The notes: generated from the sequence alone by a model not told the origin. Shown: positions 30,016-39,366, counted from the first letter of the stretch. The stretch: 64,000 nucleotides of DNA from Anaerolineae bacterium (GCA_027494015.1 JAOSJP010000003.1:1-64000), one strand, 5' to 3'. Numbers and translations are program-made.

Positions 30016-31569
30016 CTACACCTTCTTTTCCGCCAGCACTTCGCCGAAGATGCCTGTGGGCCGGAAGACGAGCACCAGCACCAGCAAGCTGAAGGCGATC
30101 ACGTCTTTGTATTCGGCGTTGATGCCGAGCATGGTCGGCCCCAGCGCCTCGACCAGCCCCAGAAAGAACCCGCCGAACATCGCGCCGGGGATGTTGCCGA
30201 TGCCGCCCAGCACCGCCGCGGTGAAGGCCTTCAGGCCGGGGATGAAGCCCGCCCGAAAGTTGAAGGACTGGTTGTGAAAGCCCATCATGACGCCCGCCGC
30301 GCCCGCCAGCAGCGCGCCGATGGCGAACGTGATGACGATGACCTGGTTCACATCCACGCCCATCAGCGCCGACGTAGGCTTGTCTTCAGCCACGGCGCGC
30401 ATGGCGCGCCCGGTTTTGGATCGCTGCACGAAGGTGTAGAGCAGCACCATGAGCACCAGGGAGACGACGACGACGATGATGCCCGTCTTGGTGACCGGGA
30501 TGGTGCCCAGGTCGCCAATGCGCACATCAATGGTGCCGTCAATCAGCTTGGGGCGGCTGTAAGCCCGCTTTGTGGGGCCGAAGACGTTGAGCATGGCCTG
30601 CTGCAGAAAGAAGGACATGCCGATGGCGCTGATCAGCGGGGTCAGGCGGGGCGCTCCGCGCAGCGGGCGATAGGCGACGCGCTCGACAGTGACCGCCACC
30701 AGCATAGAGACGATCATGCCCACCGCCACCACAAACAGCAGCGCCACGATGGTGGTGACCGCTTCGTAGACGTGAGGGGCGAAGCCGCCCATCGCCTGCA
30801 GCAGCCCATAGCCGACCAGCGCGCCGATCAGGAAGCGCACGGGCAGGCTGAACAGCGTGAGGATCCAGGTGGGGTCTGGCTCGGCGGCGCGGGCGGTGCG
30901 CTTGCGCCCGGCGCGCACGGCCAGGGTTTCCAGTGGCAAGAAGAGCACGGCGAACAGCAGAGGAAGCAGCACCGCCGCGACGCTGGCCGCGCCCACTTCG
31001 AACGTGCCGTCGCCCAGGTTCAGCACATAGGTCAGGGCGAACCACCCGCCGAACGTGCCCATGACCAGCACTTCGCCATGCGCGAAGTTGATCATGAACA
31101 GGATGCCATAGACCAGCGTATAGCCCAGCGCGACGAGGGCGTAGACGCCGCCCAGCACCAGGCCGTTGACCAGTTGCAGGCCCCACAGGGTGATCGGGTA
31201 GCGCGCCGGGTCGGCCTGAACCACGCTGGCCACGCGCGCCGACAGCGCCAGGAAGAAGATGACGCCCAGATAATTGATGAATAATCGGGTGGATGAGACA
31301 GGTTCTTCGCTGCGCGACCGGTTGTATAGTGTGGCCAGCAGCGCAACCAGCCCCACCGCGGCATAGGCCCACAGGAAGCTGCCCAGCGCATCGCCCACTG
31401 TCCGATAAATGTCGTCTGCTGGCGTGCCAAACAAGCCGGCGATGAGGGCGATGACCCAGAAGATACGTACAGTGGCGATCAAAGCCCCCCAGCCGAAATA
31501 CTGGCTGCTGAGACGATCAGCATCGAGCGTGATGCGCCCCAATCGGCGAGCCTGGGTGACATGCGCCAT
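30016..31569 (-). CDS. livH: LivH-type permease, enlarged
   Basis: This is the second permease, 517 residues against about 300 in typical LivH. The LivH core starts at about residue 130 with LVNGLVLGGVYALVALGYTL and MINFAHGEVLVMGTFGG. It continues, after an inserted helical region at residues 190-280, with ERVAYRPLRGAPRLTPLISA, then RSKTGRAMRAVAEDKPTSAL (the ATPase-contact segment) and GLKAFTAAVLGGIGNIPGAM. The first 120 residues add three or so membrane helices. The stop lies 3 bases before livM. The start at 31569 was chosen as the only ATG with the full N-terminus. Confidence 0.85.
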   Translation of the reverse strand: MAHVTQARRLGRITLDADRLSSQYFGWGALIATVRIFWVIALIAGLFGTPADDIYRTVGDALGSFLWAYAAVGLVALLATLYNRSRSEEPVSSTRLFINYLGVIFFLALSARVASVVQADPARYPITLWGLQLVNGLVLGGVYALVALGYTLVYGILFMINFAHGEVLVMGTFGGWFALTYVLNLGDGTFEVGAASVAAVLLPLLFAVLFLPLETLAVRAGRKRTARAAEPDPTWILTLFSLPVRFLIGALVGYGLLQAMGGFAPHVYEAVTTIVALLFVVAVGMIVSMLVAVTVERVAYRPLRGAPRLTPLISAIGMSFFLQQAMLNVFGPTKRAYSRPKLIDGTIDVRIGDLGTIPVTKTGIIVVVVSLVLMVLLYTFVQRSKTGRAMRAVAEDKPTSALMGVDVNQVIVITFAIGALLAGAAGVMMGFHNQSFNFRAGFIPGLKAFTAAVLGGIGNIPGAMFGGFFLGLVEALGPTMLGINAEYKDVIAFSLLVLVLVFRPTGIFGEVLAEKKV

Positions 31570-31690
31570 GGTGATCCTCCATCTGCAGGCGTGCCGCAGC
31601 CCGCGCTGCCTGTGAGACTAGGGGATGGATGAGAATGCGCCGTAGGACCTGTAAAAAACTGATGCGTGCGCGTCTTGGGTGAAAAATTGT

Positions 31691-31728
31691 ACCAGCGCCA
31701 TAACAGAATCTGCAATTACGGCGCTGGT
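31691..31728. promoter_or_regulatory. Inverted repeat between livK and livH
   Basis: ACCAGCGCC (31691-31699) and GGCGCTGGT (31720-31728) pair perfectly over a 20-base AT-rich spacer. This could be an operator, or a stem reducing transcription from livK into livH. No U-run follows on the minus strand, so a simple terminator is less likely. Confidence 0.4.
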
Positions 31729-31803
31729 CGCGATTAACTGTTATGAGACAGGCACAGTGGGTGCGTGCAAAGGTTGTCAGGGCACCTGGCCGCATCCTGT
31801 TTG

Positions 31804-31945
31804 CCTCACCCCTGCTCGTCGCCGACGCGCCTCGCTTCCCCCTCTCCATGCATAGAGAGGGGGAAAGGTCGAGCGTAGCGAGGCCAGGGGGTGAGGTAAA
31901 GCCGGGGCGCAGCAGAGCAGCGTCCCTACCTGACAGGTTTTGCAC
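31804..31945. repeat. CCTCACCCC hairpin repeat, dispersed copy
   Basis: CCTCACCCC at 31804 and GGGGGTGAGG ending at 31896 form the outer stem. The tip is CTCTCCATGCATAGAGAG. The following 45 bases match the linker of the tandem array at 50.2-51.2 kb, including GGGCGCAGCAGAGCAGCG and CCTGACAGGTT. Confidence 0.65.
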
Positions 31946-31976
31946 GCGCCTGGCACCCCCTCTGACTCGCCGGGGA

Positions 31977-33191
31977 CTACTCTGCTTCCATCTCCAGCAG
32001 GTCTTCGGGCACTTCGAGTTGGACGAACTCGCCATCTTCGACCACGTAAATGGCGAAGATAGTCGTGCCGCAGTCACCGATCTCAGAGCAGGTCAACGTG
32101 CCGGTCAGTCCTTCGTAGTCTGTGGTATTGCGCAGGGCCTCGATCAGCGCCTCGCGGTCAATGACCAGGTTGCCCTCACCGTCAATCTCCGACACGGCAT
32201 CAATGGCGGCGAAGATCATGCCCGCTGCATCGGCGGTGTGATAGTGGAACGGCCCCAGCTCTTTCGGCTCAACGCCAAACAGCTCTACGTATTTCGCGTC
32301 GAAGTCTTCATAGACCAGCTCAGGCGGGAAGCTGGCATAGACGCCTTCAGCAGCGTCGCCAGCGCCCCTGATGGTCGCCTCACCCTTGATGCCATCCGGG
32401 CCGAAGAAGATCACGTCACCCAGGCCCACGTCGCTCTTCTGCGGGATCAGCAGCACAGCCTGCTGCTCGTAGCCACCGAAGAAGATCACTTCCGGCCCCA
32501 GCGCCACCAGCGGGGTGAGCACCGGGCGGTAGTCCTGGTCGTCCACATTGATGCCTTCGAAGGCCACGACTTCGCCACCCAGCCGCTCGAACTCGTCGGC
32601 GACGGCGCGGGCCAGGCCCAGGCCATAGGTGTCGTTGTCGTGCAGCGCCGCCAGCTTGCGCGCGCCGAGAATCTTGTAGATGTAGTTGGCATCGTACACG
32701 CCCTGCACGCTGTCCAGCGGGGCGGTGCGGTTGATGACCGTCAGCCCGCGCGAGGTCACTTCGACTGCGGTGGCGCTGGGCGACATCATGGCGATGCGCG
32801 CTTCTTCGTACACGTTAGAAGCGGCGATGGTCGCGCCGGAGCAGATGTGCCCGACCACCGCCACAACCTGCGGGTCGGAGGCAATGCGATTGGCCACCGT
32901 CGTCGCGTCGTCGCCGGAGCAGCGGTCATCCTCGACGAACATCTCGACTTCGAAGCCCTTGATGCCACCGGCATCGTTGAGGAACCAGGCAGCCGTCTGG
33001 GCGGCCTGCGCGATGTCCAGCCCGAACTCAGGGATCACGTTGGTCAGGTCGGTGGCGATGGCGATCTTGATCTTCTCGCCGGGCTTGACGACTACCTGAC
33101 CGCCATCCTGGGCCTGCACGGGCAGAGCGCCGACGACGAGCAGGGCGCTGACCAGCAGGAACAGGAACCGAAGGGACTTGCTCTTATGCAT
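31977..33191 (-). CDS. livK: Branched-chain amino acid ABC transporter substrate-binding protein LivK
   Basis: This is a periplasmic-binding-fold type 1 protein (Peripla_BP_6), 404 residues, exported. ATG 33191 follows GAGGAGAG on the minus strand. The leader FLFLLVSALLVVGALPVQAQ lacks a lipobox cysteine. The mature part shows the family's LDIAQAAQTAAWFLNDAGGI and DDRCSGDDATTVANRIASDP, then VVAVVGHICSGATIAASNVY, the ligand-contact region with serine and threonine in place. A disulphide-like CSEIGDCG lies near the C-terminus. It would bind branched-chain or related amino acids and hand them to LivH/LivM. Confidence 0.85.
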   Translation of the reverse strand: MHKSKSLRFLFLLVSALLVVGALPVQAQDGGQVVVKPGEKIKIAIATDLTNVIPEFGLDIAQAAQTAAWFLNDAGGIKGFEVEMFVEDDRCSGDDATTVANRIASDPQVVAVVGHICSGATIAASNVYEEARIAMMSPSATAVEVTSRGLTVINRTAPLDSVQGVYDANYIYKILGARKLAALHDNDTYGLGLARAVADEFERLGGEVVAFEGINVDDQDYRPVLTPLVALGPEVIFFGGYEQQAVLLIPQKSDVGLGDVIFFGPDGIKGEATIRGAGDAAEGVYASFPPELVYEDFDAKYVELFGVEPKELGPFHYHTADAAGMIFAAIDAVSEIDGEGNLVIDREALIEALRNTTDYEGLTGTLTCSEIGDCGTTIFAIYVVEDGEFVQLEVPEDLLEMEAE

Positions 33192-33859
33192 GGTGTGCTC
33201 TCTCCTCAAACTAGACAAGCTCAGCGAACTGTAGGACGGTGTGTGACATCAGTCTTGCACGCGAAAGGTTGTCGAGCCATGCGGCTGTCCGGTAAGGTGT
33301 TGTTCTCGCCAGCACAGATACAGGGGCACCTCCTTCCGCGACACTGCCAGGTCAGCGCGACGAGCACGAACACGAAAGCCGGCCCCAACGCGGACGCGCC
33401 AGGCAGCCCGTCGCGGACCTGTAGGGAGTAACATATAAGAGAGGGTAGCAATGGTACCCACACTGCTCAATTTTTGCCAAACCCAAGATGTGACAATGCT
33501 GCTGTGTCCCAGTCATTGCCGGCCAGAATACGACAAGGGCAATTGTACGGTATGCCGCCAGCGAGCATTTGTTGAAATTGCACAAGAGCGCGGGGCCTGG
33601 GAGCAGGCAAGACTTCGGAAGGCTATTCCGGGACCAAGCGCAGCAAAGCCAGGGGGGTGAGATCAATGCCTTGCAGCCAGCGAGTCGCTGCCAATCTTTG
33701 CACGCACCGCCTCCGCCGCACCCCCTGTGCAAACCGCCAACTTCGCCTATAATTAAGACGGACAAAGCGCGCGCACCCGCCCGGCAGAGCATGATCGGGG
33801 TGTTGTGCGCCAACGCGGTGTTATCCTGACAGGTTTGTTGAGGTCAAAGGAGATTTGCG
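33192..33859. other. Divergent intergenic region, livK to sugar ABC operon
   Basis: This 668-base region should hold promoters for both operons. For livK, TTGAGC (complement of 33465-33470) and TACCCT (complement of 33442-33447) are 17 bases apart on the minus strand. For the plus strand, TATAAT lies at 33748-33753 with no good -35 box, and AAAGGAG (about 33847-33853) is the ribosome site of the next gene. No gene is recognised. Confidence 0.45.
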
Positions 33860-35158
33860 ATGAACACACGGAAAGCTGCGCTCTTGCTCGTAGTGCTGTT
33901 GTCGTTGGTGCTGGCCCTGCCCGCGCAGGCCCAGGACGAGCCGGTCATCAAGCCGCTGCCCTGCGCAGAGCCGGGCAAGCTGACCATGTGGGTCTGGGAC
34001 GAGGCTTGGGCGGCCATCATCGGCGATTCGATTGAGGCGTGGAAGGCCGAGTACTGCCCTGGCGCTGAAGTAGACCTGCAGGTGCAGCCCTGGGGCCAGT
34101 ATTGGGACCTGCTGAAGACCAACGCCGCCGGCGGTGAGCTGCCCGACGTGTTCAACATGTCGCAGCCGTTCTTCTTCTTCTACGCCGACAATGACGTGGT
34201 GCTCGACCTGCAGCCCTACTGGGACGAGTTTGGCGTGGACACGTCAATCTGGGGCAGCGGCCTGGTTGGCCCCTATCGCTGGGGCGAGGCCGGTGACCTG
34301 TACGCCGCGCCAGTCAACTGGGACACGATCGCCATCTTCTACAACAAGGATCTGTTCGACGCCGCCGGCCTGGCCTACCCGACTGCCGACTGGACGTGGG
34401 ACGAGTTCGCCGAGTACGCCGCCGCCCTGACCGACCCGGAAGCCGGTGTCTGGGGCGCGGCGGTCTACGCCGAGTACCAGGCTGGTTACCCCAACTGGAT
34501 CGCCGCGACGGGCGAGACCCCGGTGGTGGACGCGGCGCGCACCGACTGCACGCTGGATAACCCCGGCAGCCTGGAGGCGCTCAATTTCCTCAAGGGCCTG
34601 CTCGACGCTGGCTACATGCCCTCTGTTTCCGAGGCGGGCGGCGCTTCGCCTGATGATGCTTTCAACCTCTTCGCGTCGGGCAAGCTGGCCATGGTCGCCG
34701 GCGGCTCGTGGAAGCTGCCGACGGCGCTGTCGGAACTGACCTTCAACTGGGACATCGTGCAACTGCCCAAGAACCCGGAGACGGGGCGCAGCCGCTCAAT
34801 CGTGCACGCGGTGGGCTATGTGGCCTCGGCGCGCACGGCCAACCCCGACCTGGCCGCCAACCTGATCCTCTTCCTGGCCAGCGATGAGGGCCAGGTGTTC
34901 TTCGCCGAAGGCGGCGCGGTGGCTCCGGCCAACCCGTCGCCGGCCATCCAGCAGATGTGGATCGACTCCTTCGGCCAGACGGACGTCAACATCCAGGCGT
35001 TTGTGGACGCGACTGTTGACTCGCAGGGCGTCACCGTCTTCGACGAAATCTGGGATGTGATGAACACCGAGCTAGTCGTGAAGATCTTCGACCTGGGCAT
35101 GAGCGTGGAAGATGCCGTCGCCGAGACCTGCGACGTCATCAACGCCGAGCTGCCGTAG
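33860..35158 (+). CDS. Sugar ABC transporter substrate-binding protein
   Basis: This is an exported solute-binding protein of the MalE/UgpB type (SBP_bac_1), 432 residues. The leader ALLLVVLLSLVLALPAQAQ has no lipobox. The mature part includes KLTMWVWDEAWAAIIGDSIE, DLLKTNAAGGELPDVFNMS and GDLYAAPVNWDTIAIFYNKD, then WTWDEFAEYAAALTD, the usual sequence of hinge and ligand-site blocks. LFASGKLAMVAGGSW is the conserved lobe-2 block. It starts the operon with two permeases; no ATPase is encoded here, so a shared MsmK-like ATPase is likely. The sugar is unknown. Confidence 0.85.
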   Translation: MNTRKAALLLVVLLSLVLALPAQAQDEPVIKPLPCAEPGKLTMWVWDEAWAAIIGDSIEAWKAEYCPGAEVDLQVQPWGQYWDLLKTNAAGGELPDVFNMSQPFFFFYADNDVVLDLQPYWDEFGVDTSIWGSGLVGPYRWGEAGDLYAAPVNWDTIAIFYNKDLFDAAGLAYPTADWTWDEFAEYAAALTDPEAGVWGAAVYAEYQAGYPNWIAATGETPVVDAARTDCTLDNPGSLEALNFLKGLLDAGYMPSVSEAGGASPDDAFNLFASGKLAMVAGGSWKLPTALSELTFNWDIVQLPKNPETGRSRSIVHAVGYVASARTANPDLAANLILFLASDEGQVFFAEGGAVAPANPSPAIQQMWIDSFGQTDVNIQAFVDATVDSQGVTVFDEIWDVMNTELVVKIFDLGMSVEDAVAETCDVINAELP

Positions 35159-35180
35159 CAGCACGGGCCGCACCATGATC

Positions 35181-35211
35181 GCCGGGGAGTGGGAGCGACC
35201 TGCTCCCCGGC
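35181..35211 (+). terminator. Stem-loop between binding protein and permease genes
   Basis: GCCGGGGAG at 35181-35189 pairs with CTCCCCGGC at 35203-35211, followed by TTCTTTG. This is a likely partial terminator or mRNA stabiliser, giving more binding protein than permease. Confidence 0.6.
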
Positions 35212-35223
35212 TTCTTTGCTGGC

Positions 35224-36183
35224 ATGAACACTGAGTCCCACCCGCGCGCGCTGGCTGCGCGCGCGCTCTCCTGGCTAGGCCCGACTCCCCTCAGCCGGCG
35301 CAAGGCGCTGTGGGGCCTGGCCCTGATCGCCCCCAACACGCTCGGCCTGTTCTTCTTCTTCGGCATCCCTGTGCTGATGGCCTTCTCGACCTCGGTGCAG
35401 GAGTGGAACGCCATCAAGCCGCCGCGTTTCGTCGGGCTGGACAACTTCGAGCGCATGGTCAGCGACGACCGGTTCGCCCAGGCGCTGACTAACACGCTCA
35501 AGCTGATCGGCCTGACAGTGCCGCTGGAAGTGTTGCTGGCCCTGGGCGTGGCGGTGCTGCTCAACCTGCCGCTGCGCGGGCGCAACCTGCTGCGCACGGC
35601 CTACTTCCTGCCCGTCGTCACCTCAACGGTGGCCGCGTCGGTGGTGTGGACGAGCATCCTCCAGCCGCGCTACGGCATCGTCAGCCGGATGTTGGAGCCG
35701 GTGGGCCTGGGCGAGACCAAGTGGCTGGTTGAGCCAGGGCTGGTGCTGATCCCCATCGCGGTGGTCGCCATCTGGCAGCGGCTGGGCTTCGACATGATCA
35801 TCTTCCTGGCGGGCTTGCAGTCCATCCCCGGCGTGCTCTACGAGGCGGCGGTGATTGACGGGGCCGGACGATGGGCGCGCTTCCGCCACGTGACGCTGCC
35901 CATGCTCTCACCGACGACGTTCCTGGTGGTGGTGCTGGCGGTCATCAACGCTTTCCAGATCTTCGACCAGGTTTACATCATGACCCTGCGCACCGTGCCC
36001 GGCGGGGTGGGCGGCAGCGCCACCACCCTCACCTACTACCTCTACCGGCGAGCCTTCACCCATTCCGAGTTCGGCTACGCCTCGGCCATCGCCCTGGTGC
36101 TGTTCGCGCTCATCCTGGTCGTGACCGTGCTGCAACTGACCGCCCAGCGCTACTGGGTGTACTACGAGGCGGAGGAGGGCTAG
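35224..36183 (+). CDS. Sugar ABC transporter permease (MalF/UgpA type)
   Basis: This is an inner-membrane permease of 319 residues with six helices. The N-terminal helix reads NTLGLFFFFGIPVLMAFSTS. The permease signature with the EAA loop reads YEAAVIDGAGRWARFRHVTL, followed by PMLSPTTFLVVVLAVINAFQ. It forms a heterodimer with the next gene product. Its stop TAG is immediately followed by the ATG of the second permease, so they are coupled. Confidence 0.88.
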   Translation: MNTESHPRALAARALSWLGPTPLSRRKALWGLALIAPNTLGLFFFFGIPVLMAFSTSVQEWNAIKPPRFVGLDNFERMVSDDRFAQALTNTLKLIGLTVPLEVLLALGVAVLLNLPLRGRNLLRTAYFLPVVTSTVAASVVWTSILQPRYGIVSRMLEPVGLGETKWLVEPGLVLIPIAVVAIWQRLGFDMIIFLAGLQSIPGVLYEAAVIDGAGRWARFRHVTLPMLSPTTFLVVVLAVINAFQIFDQVYIMTLRTVPGGVGGSATTLTYYLYRRAFTHSEFGYASAIALVLFALILVVTVLQLTAQRYWVYYEAEEG

Positions 36184-37050
36184 ATGAGGCCGGCTCTGCG
36201 GCAGCGGACGAAGACTCCGCGCGACCTGTCCGTTCCGATCCAGGTGCTCGTCTACGCGATTCTGCTGGTTGGGGCGCTGGTCATGGTGCTGCCTTTCGTG
36301 TGGATGGCCTCCACCGCCTGCAAGCCGCCAGTCGAGCTGAACAAGGTGCCGGTGACCTTCCTGCCGGAGAATGCCGTCTGCGGCGAGAACCTGGGCCTGC
36401 TGTATGACACGTCGCCGCACTTCAACCGCTACCTGCTCAACTCAGCCCTTGTGACGGTCGGGCGCACGCTGGGCCAGCTCGTCACCTGCTCGCTGGCGGC
36501 GTATGGCTTCGCCCGCTTCAGGTTCCCTGGGCGCGGGCTGATCTTCGCCCTGTGCCTGGCCCTACTGATGGTGCCCTTCCAGGCGATCCTGATCCCGGAG
36601 TTCATGCTCATCCGCAAGCTGGGCTGGCTGAACACCTTCAAGGCGCTCATCGTGCCGGGGACGTTCAGCGCCTTCGCCCTGTTCCTGCTGCGCCAGGCAT
36701 TCCTGCAAATCCCGACTGAGATCGAGGAGGCGGCGATCATTGACGGGGCGAACCCGCTGCGCGTGCTGTGGCATGTCACGCTGCCGCTGTCGGCGCCGGC
36801 GCTGGCCGCTTTCGCCGTGATCACCGTGCAGGCGGCATGGAACGACTTCCTGTACCCGCTGGTCGTCTCCAACTCGCCGGACACGCGCGTGGTGACCATC
36901 GGCATCGCCCTGCTGCAGGGCGAGCGGCGCACGCCGTATAATCTGCTGATGATGGGATCGTTCCTGGCGACGGTGCCCATGCTGGTCTTGTTCGTGACGC
37001 TGCAGCGCTATTTCATCGCCGGGATCGCGATGGGCGGCGTCAAGCGTTAA
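36184..37050 (+). CDS. Sugar ABC transporter permease (MalG/UgpE type)
   Basis: This is the second permease, 288 residues, six helices. The N-terminal region has the MalG-like PFVWMASTACKPPVELNKVP and a long periplasmic loop to about residue 75. The EAA loop reads IEEAAIIDGANPLRVLWHVT, followed by LPLSAPALAAFAVITVQAAW. The C-terminus LQRYFIAGIAMGGVKR is typical of the family. It starts directly at the preceding stop. Confidence 0.88.
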   Translation: MRPALRQRTKTPRDLSVPIQVLVYAILLVGALVMVLPFVWMASTACKPPVELNKVPVTFLPENAVCGENLGLLYDTSPHFNRYLLNSALVTVGRTLGQLVTCSLAAYGFARFRFPGRGLIFALCLALLMVPFQAILIPEFMLIRKLGWLNTFKALIVPGTFSAFALFLLRQAFLQIPTEIEEAAIIDGANPLRVLWHVTLPLSAPALAAFAVITVQAAWNDFLYPLVVSNSPDTRVVTIGIALLQGERRTPYNLLMMGSFLATVPMLVLFVTLQRYFIAGIAMGGVKR

Positions 37051-37070
37051 GGCAGGGCAAGAATAGGTGA

Positions 37071-37148
37071 ACCGCCGAGGCGCAGAGAAGAGTCTATTGG
37101 GGATTACTCTTCTTGGTCTTTCCTCTGCGTCCTCTGCGCCTCTGCGGT
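37071..37148. repeat. CTCTGCGCCTCTGCGG-type inverted repeat
   Basis: ACCGCCGAGGCGCAGAG (37071-37087) and CTCTGCGCCTCTGCGGT (37132-37148) pair at 16 of 17 positions, with an inner AGAAGAGT / ACTCTTCT stem. This sequence type is known as a dispersed repeat in several phyla. It closes the permease operon. Confidence 0.7.
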
Positions 37149-37158
37149 GGTATTCTTA

Positions 37159-37363
37159 GAGCGTGTTATGAACTTGGTACCCTTGATAAGGGAGAGGGGC
37201 GCTCTGTTTACCTCACCCCTGGCCTCGCTGCGCTCGGCCTTTCCCCTCTCCATGCATGGAGAGGGGGCGGCGAGGCGCGCCAGCGCCGAGACGGGGGTGA
37301 GGTAAACCAGGAGCTACCCAAAACCGCTGGGGAAAGACAGGGCCGTCAGTGCATAACAGGCTC
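37159..37363. mobile_element. MITE-like element, copy 1
   Basis: This 205-base element has ends GAGCGTGTTATG and CATAACAGGCTC, inverted repeats matching at 11 of 12 positions. It is flanked by TA at 37157-37158 and 37364-37365, a possible target duplication. It carries a CCTCACCCC-type hairpin in its middle. A near-identical copy lies at 46032-46238. No coding capacity is seen. Confidence 0.75.
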
Positions 37364-37407
37364 TAGCGGCGCTGTCCGTAAACATCTCACTCGTTGGAGC
37401 AATCTGC

Positions 37408-38331
37408 GTGGACTACGACGTTTTCCTGCCTGGCGATTACTTCTACGACCTGATCTACACCGGCCTGCCGGAGTTCCCCATGCTGGGCCGCGAGATCTAC
37501 GGCACGGGGATCATCGCCACCGGCGGGGCCATGTTCATCACAGCAACCTCGCTGCGCCGCCTGGGGGTGCGCGTGGGCTGGGCGGCCTGCTGGGGCAATG
37601 ACGACTACAGCCAGCACGTGCGCCGCCTGTCTGTCGCCGAGGACATAGACCTGGCCCTGGCCCAGAATGTGGATCGTCCCTACCGACGGATCACGACATC
37701 CATCCCTTTCCAGGGCGAGCGGGCCTTCGTCAGCTACGCCGACCCTCCGCCGATTGACCTCGATGCTCACTGGCTGGCCGCCATGCGCCGCTGCGACTTT
37801 CGCCACCTACACCTGGGGGCGATGTTCAAGCTGGAGCGCGTGGCCCCGTTGGTCGCTGAAGCACGGGCGCACGGGGCGACCGTCTCGATGGACTGCCAGG
37901 ACGTGCCCAACCTGGCCCAGGCGTGCACCTGGCAGCGTCTGCTAGGCATGGTGGACATGTTCATCCCCAACGCGCGCGAAGCCCTGCTCGTCACCGGGGC
38001 GAGCGCCGTCGAGAGCGCGCTGCAGCGGCTGATGGAGTGGACAGAGATCGTCATCGTCAAGGACGGGGCCAACGGCGCGTGGATTGGCGCGGGAGGCACA
38101 ATCACGCACGCGCCGGCGGTCAACGCCGGGCCGACAGTGGACACGACCGGGGCCGGCGACTGCTTCAACGCCGGTTTTCTGCTGGGCTATGTCGTCGAGG
38201 GCGCGCCGCTGGAACGGTGCGCGCGCTACGCCAACATCTGCGGTGGGCTGTCGGTGACGCAGGTGGGCGGCGCGACCGCCGCGCCCACCCGCGCTGAGCT
38301 GGACGCCTGGCTGGCCCGGCCCGGCGAGTGA
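37408..38331 (+). CDS. PfkB-family carbohydrate kinase
   Basis: This is a cytoplasmic ribokinase/PfkB-fold kinase of 307 residues that phosphorylates a sugar or nucleoside with ATP. The frame begins at GTG 37408 with VDYDVFLPGDYFYDLIYTGL, GGAG lying 8-9 bases upstream. The sugar-site region is GTGIIATGGAMFITATSLRR, and the PfkB signature 2 DTTGAGDCFNAGFLLGY contains the anion hole and the catalytic aspartate. It follows the permeases after a repeat-filled gap and probably acts on the imported sugar. Confidence 0.85.
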   Translation: MDYDVFLPGDYFYDLIYTGLPEFPMLGREIYGTGIIATGGAMFITATSLRRLGVRVGWAACWGNDDYSQHVRRLSVAEDIDLALAQNVDRPYRRITTSIPFQGERAFVSYADPPPIDLDAHWLAAMRRCDFRHLHLGAMFKLERVAPLVAEARAHGATVSMDCQDVPNLAQACTWQRLLGMVDMFIPNAREALLVTGASAVESALQRLMEWTEIVIVKDGANGAWIGAGGTITHAPAVNAGPTVDTTGAGDCFNAGFLLGYVVEGAPLERCARYANICGGLSVTQVGGATAAPTRAELDAWLARPGE

Positions 38332-38361
38332 CGGAAAGGTGCTGCTGTGCGGCGTTTTCGT

Positions 38362-38391
38362 GTAGGGGCGGGTTTAGAAACCCGCCCCTAC
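38362..38391. repeat. GTAGGGGCG palindrome, copy 2
   Basis: GTAGGGGCGGGTTT and AAACCCGCCCCTAC are separated by AG. It sits between the convergent kinase and reductase genes, where it could act as a two-way terminator. Confidence 0.85.
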
Positions 38392-38412
38392 AATGTTCTC
38401 TGTTGACCGGCC

Positions 38413-39366
38413 CTACTGGGCGACCGGGGCCATGATCGCGTCCATGCGCGCCAGGGTGTCATTGTCGAGCGTCAGGTCAACCGCCTTGAGCGTCTCGTCA
38501 AGCTGAGCGGGCCTGGTCGCCCCGGTGATCGCGCTGCTGACCCCCGGCTGGCGCAGCGCCCAGGCCAGGGCAAGCTGGGCGCGCGTCACGCCCAGGTCGT
38601 CGGCGACCGCCTTCAGCCTGCGGATCGCGGCGATGGACTCGCCCTTGTGCCACTGGTCGCGCAGCACCTCAAGGCGCGCCAGACGGCTGTCATCGGGCAG
38701 GGCATCGTCGTACTTGCCGGTCAGCAGCCCGCTGGCCAGCGGACTCCACACCACCAGCCCAATCCCATTCTTCTCCGCGACAGGCAGCACGTCCCCCTCC
38801 ACCTTGCGCCGCGCGATCAGGTTGTAGAGGGGCTGCTCGACCTGCGGCTTGACCAGGTTGTGACGCTCGCAGAGGTCCAGCGCCGCCTGAATCTGCGCGC
38901 CGGTCCATTCGCTGGTGCCCCAGTAGAGAATCTTGCCCTGGTGTACCAGATCGTCCAGTGTGCGGACGGTCTCCTCCAGCGGCGTCTCCTCATCCCAGCG
39001 GTGGCAGAAGAACAGGTCGAGGTAGTCGGTGCCGATGCGCCGCAGCGAGGCGTGGACGCTCTCGAACAGGTGCTTGCGCGACAGGCCGCGGTCGTTCACG
39101 TCGTCGCTCATCGGCCAGAACGCTTTGCTGGAGACGATCAGCGTATGGCGCGGGAACAGCTTGAAGACTGATCCCATCAGCTTCTCGGCCTCGCCCCTGG
39201 CGTAGGCATCGGCGATGTCGAAGAAGTTGATGCCGCTGTCATACGCCTTCACGATGATGTCGCGGGCGAGGCGGTGATCGGTCACGCTGTCGCCGAAGGT
39301 CGTCCAGCCACCCAGACTCAGCGCGCTGACCTTAAGACCAGACTTTCCCAAACGGCGGTAGTTCAT
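38413..39366 (-). CDS. Aldo/keto reductase
   Basis: This is a cytoplasmic NADPH-dependent oxidoreductase with a TIM-barrel fold, 317 residues. ATG 39366 starts MNYRRLGKSGLKVSALSLGG. The catalytic tetrad is visible: D and Y in NFFDIADAYARGEAE, K in IVSSKAFWP, and H in LDLFFCHRWDEETP. The C-terminal NADP-binding part includes SSAITGATRPAQLDETLKA. The ARGEAE and Kv-beta-like WGTSEWTGAQIQAA strings place it near the AKR6/YghZ group. It is convergent with the kinase. The substrate is unknown. Confidence 0.85.
   Translation of the reverse strand: MNYRRLGKSGLKVSALSLGGWTTFGDSVTDHRLARDIIVKAYDSGINFFDIADAYARGEAEKLMGSVFKLFPRHTLIVSSKAFWPMSDDVNDRGLSRKHLFESVHASLRRIGTDYLDLFFCHRWDEETPLEETVRTLDDLVHQGKILYWGTSEWTGAQIQAALDLCERHNLVKPQVEQPLYNLIARRKVEGDVLPVAEKNGIGLVVWSPLASGLLTGKYDDALPDDSRLARLEVLRDQWHKGESIAAIRRLKAVADDLGVTRAQLALAWALRQPGVSSAITGATRPAQLDETLKAVDLTLDNDTLARMDAIMAPVAQ

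Larger units (their letters stand above)
31570..31976. other. livK-livH intergenic region
   Basis: About 400 bases separate livK from livH. They hold an inverted repeat at 31691-31728 and a copy of the CCTCACCCC hairpin family with its linker. The gap may let livK be expressed more strongly than the permease genes. Confidence 0.5.

Noticed and set aside
29227..31284. Long plus-strand open frame of 685 codons
   Set aside because: It is antisense to livM and livH, with a histidine/glutamine-rich composition typical of a shadow frame.
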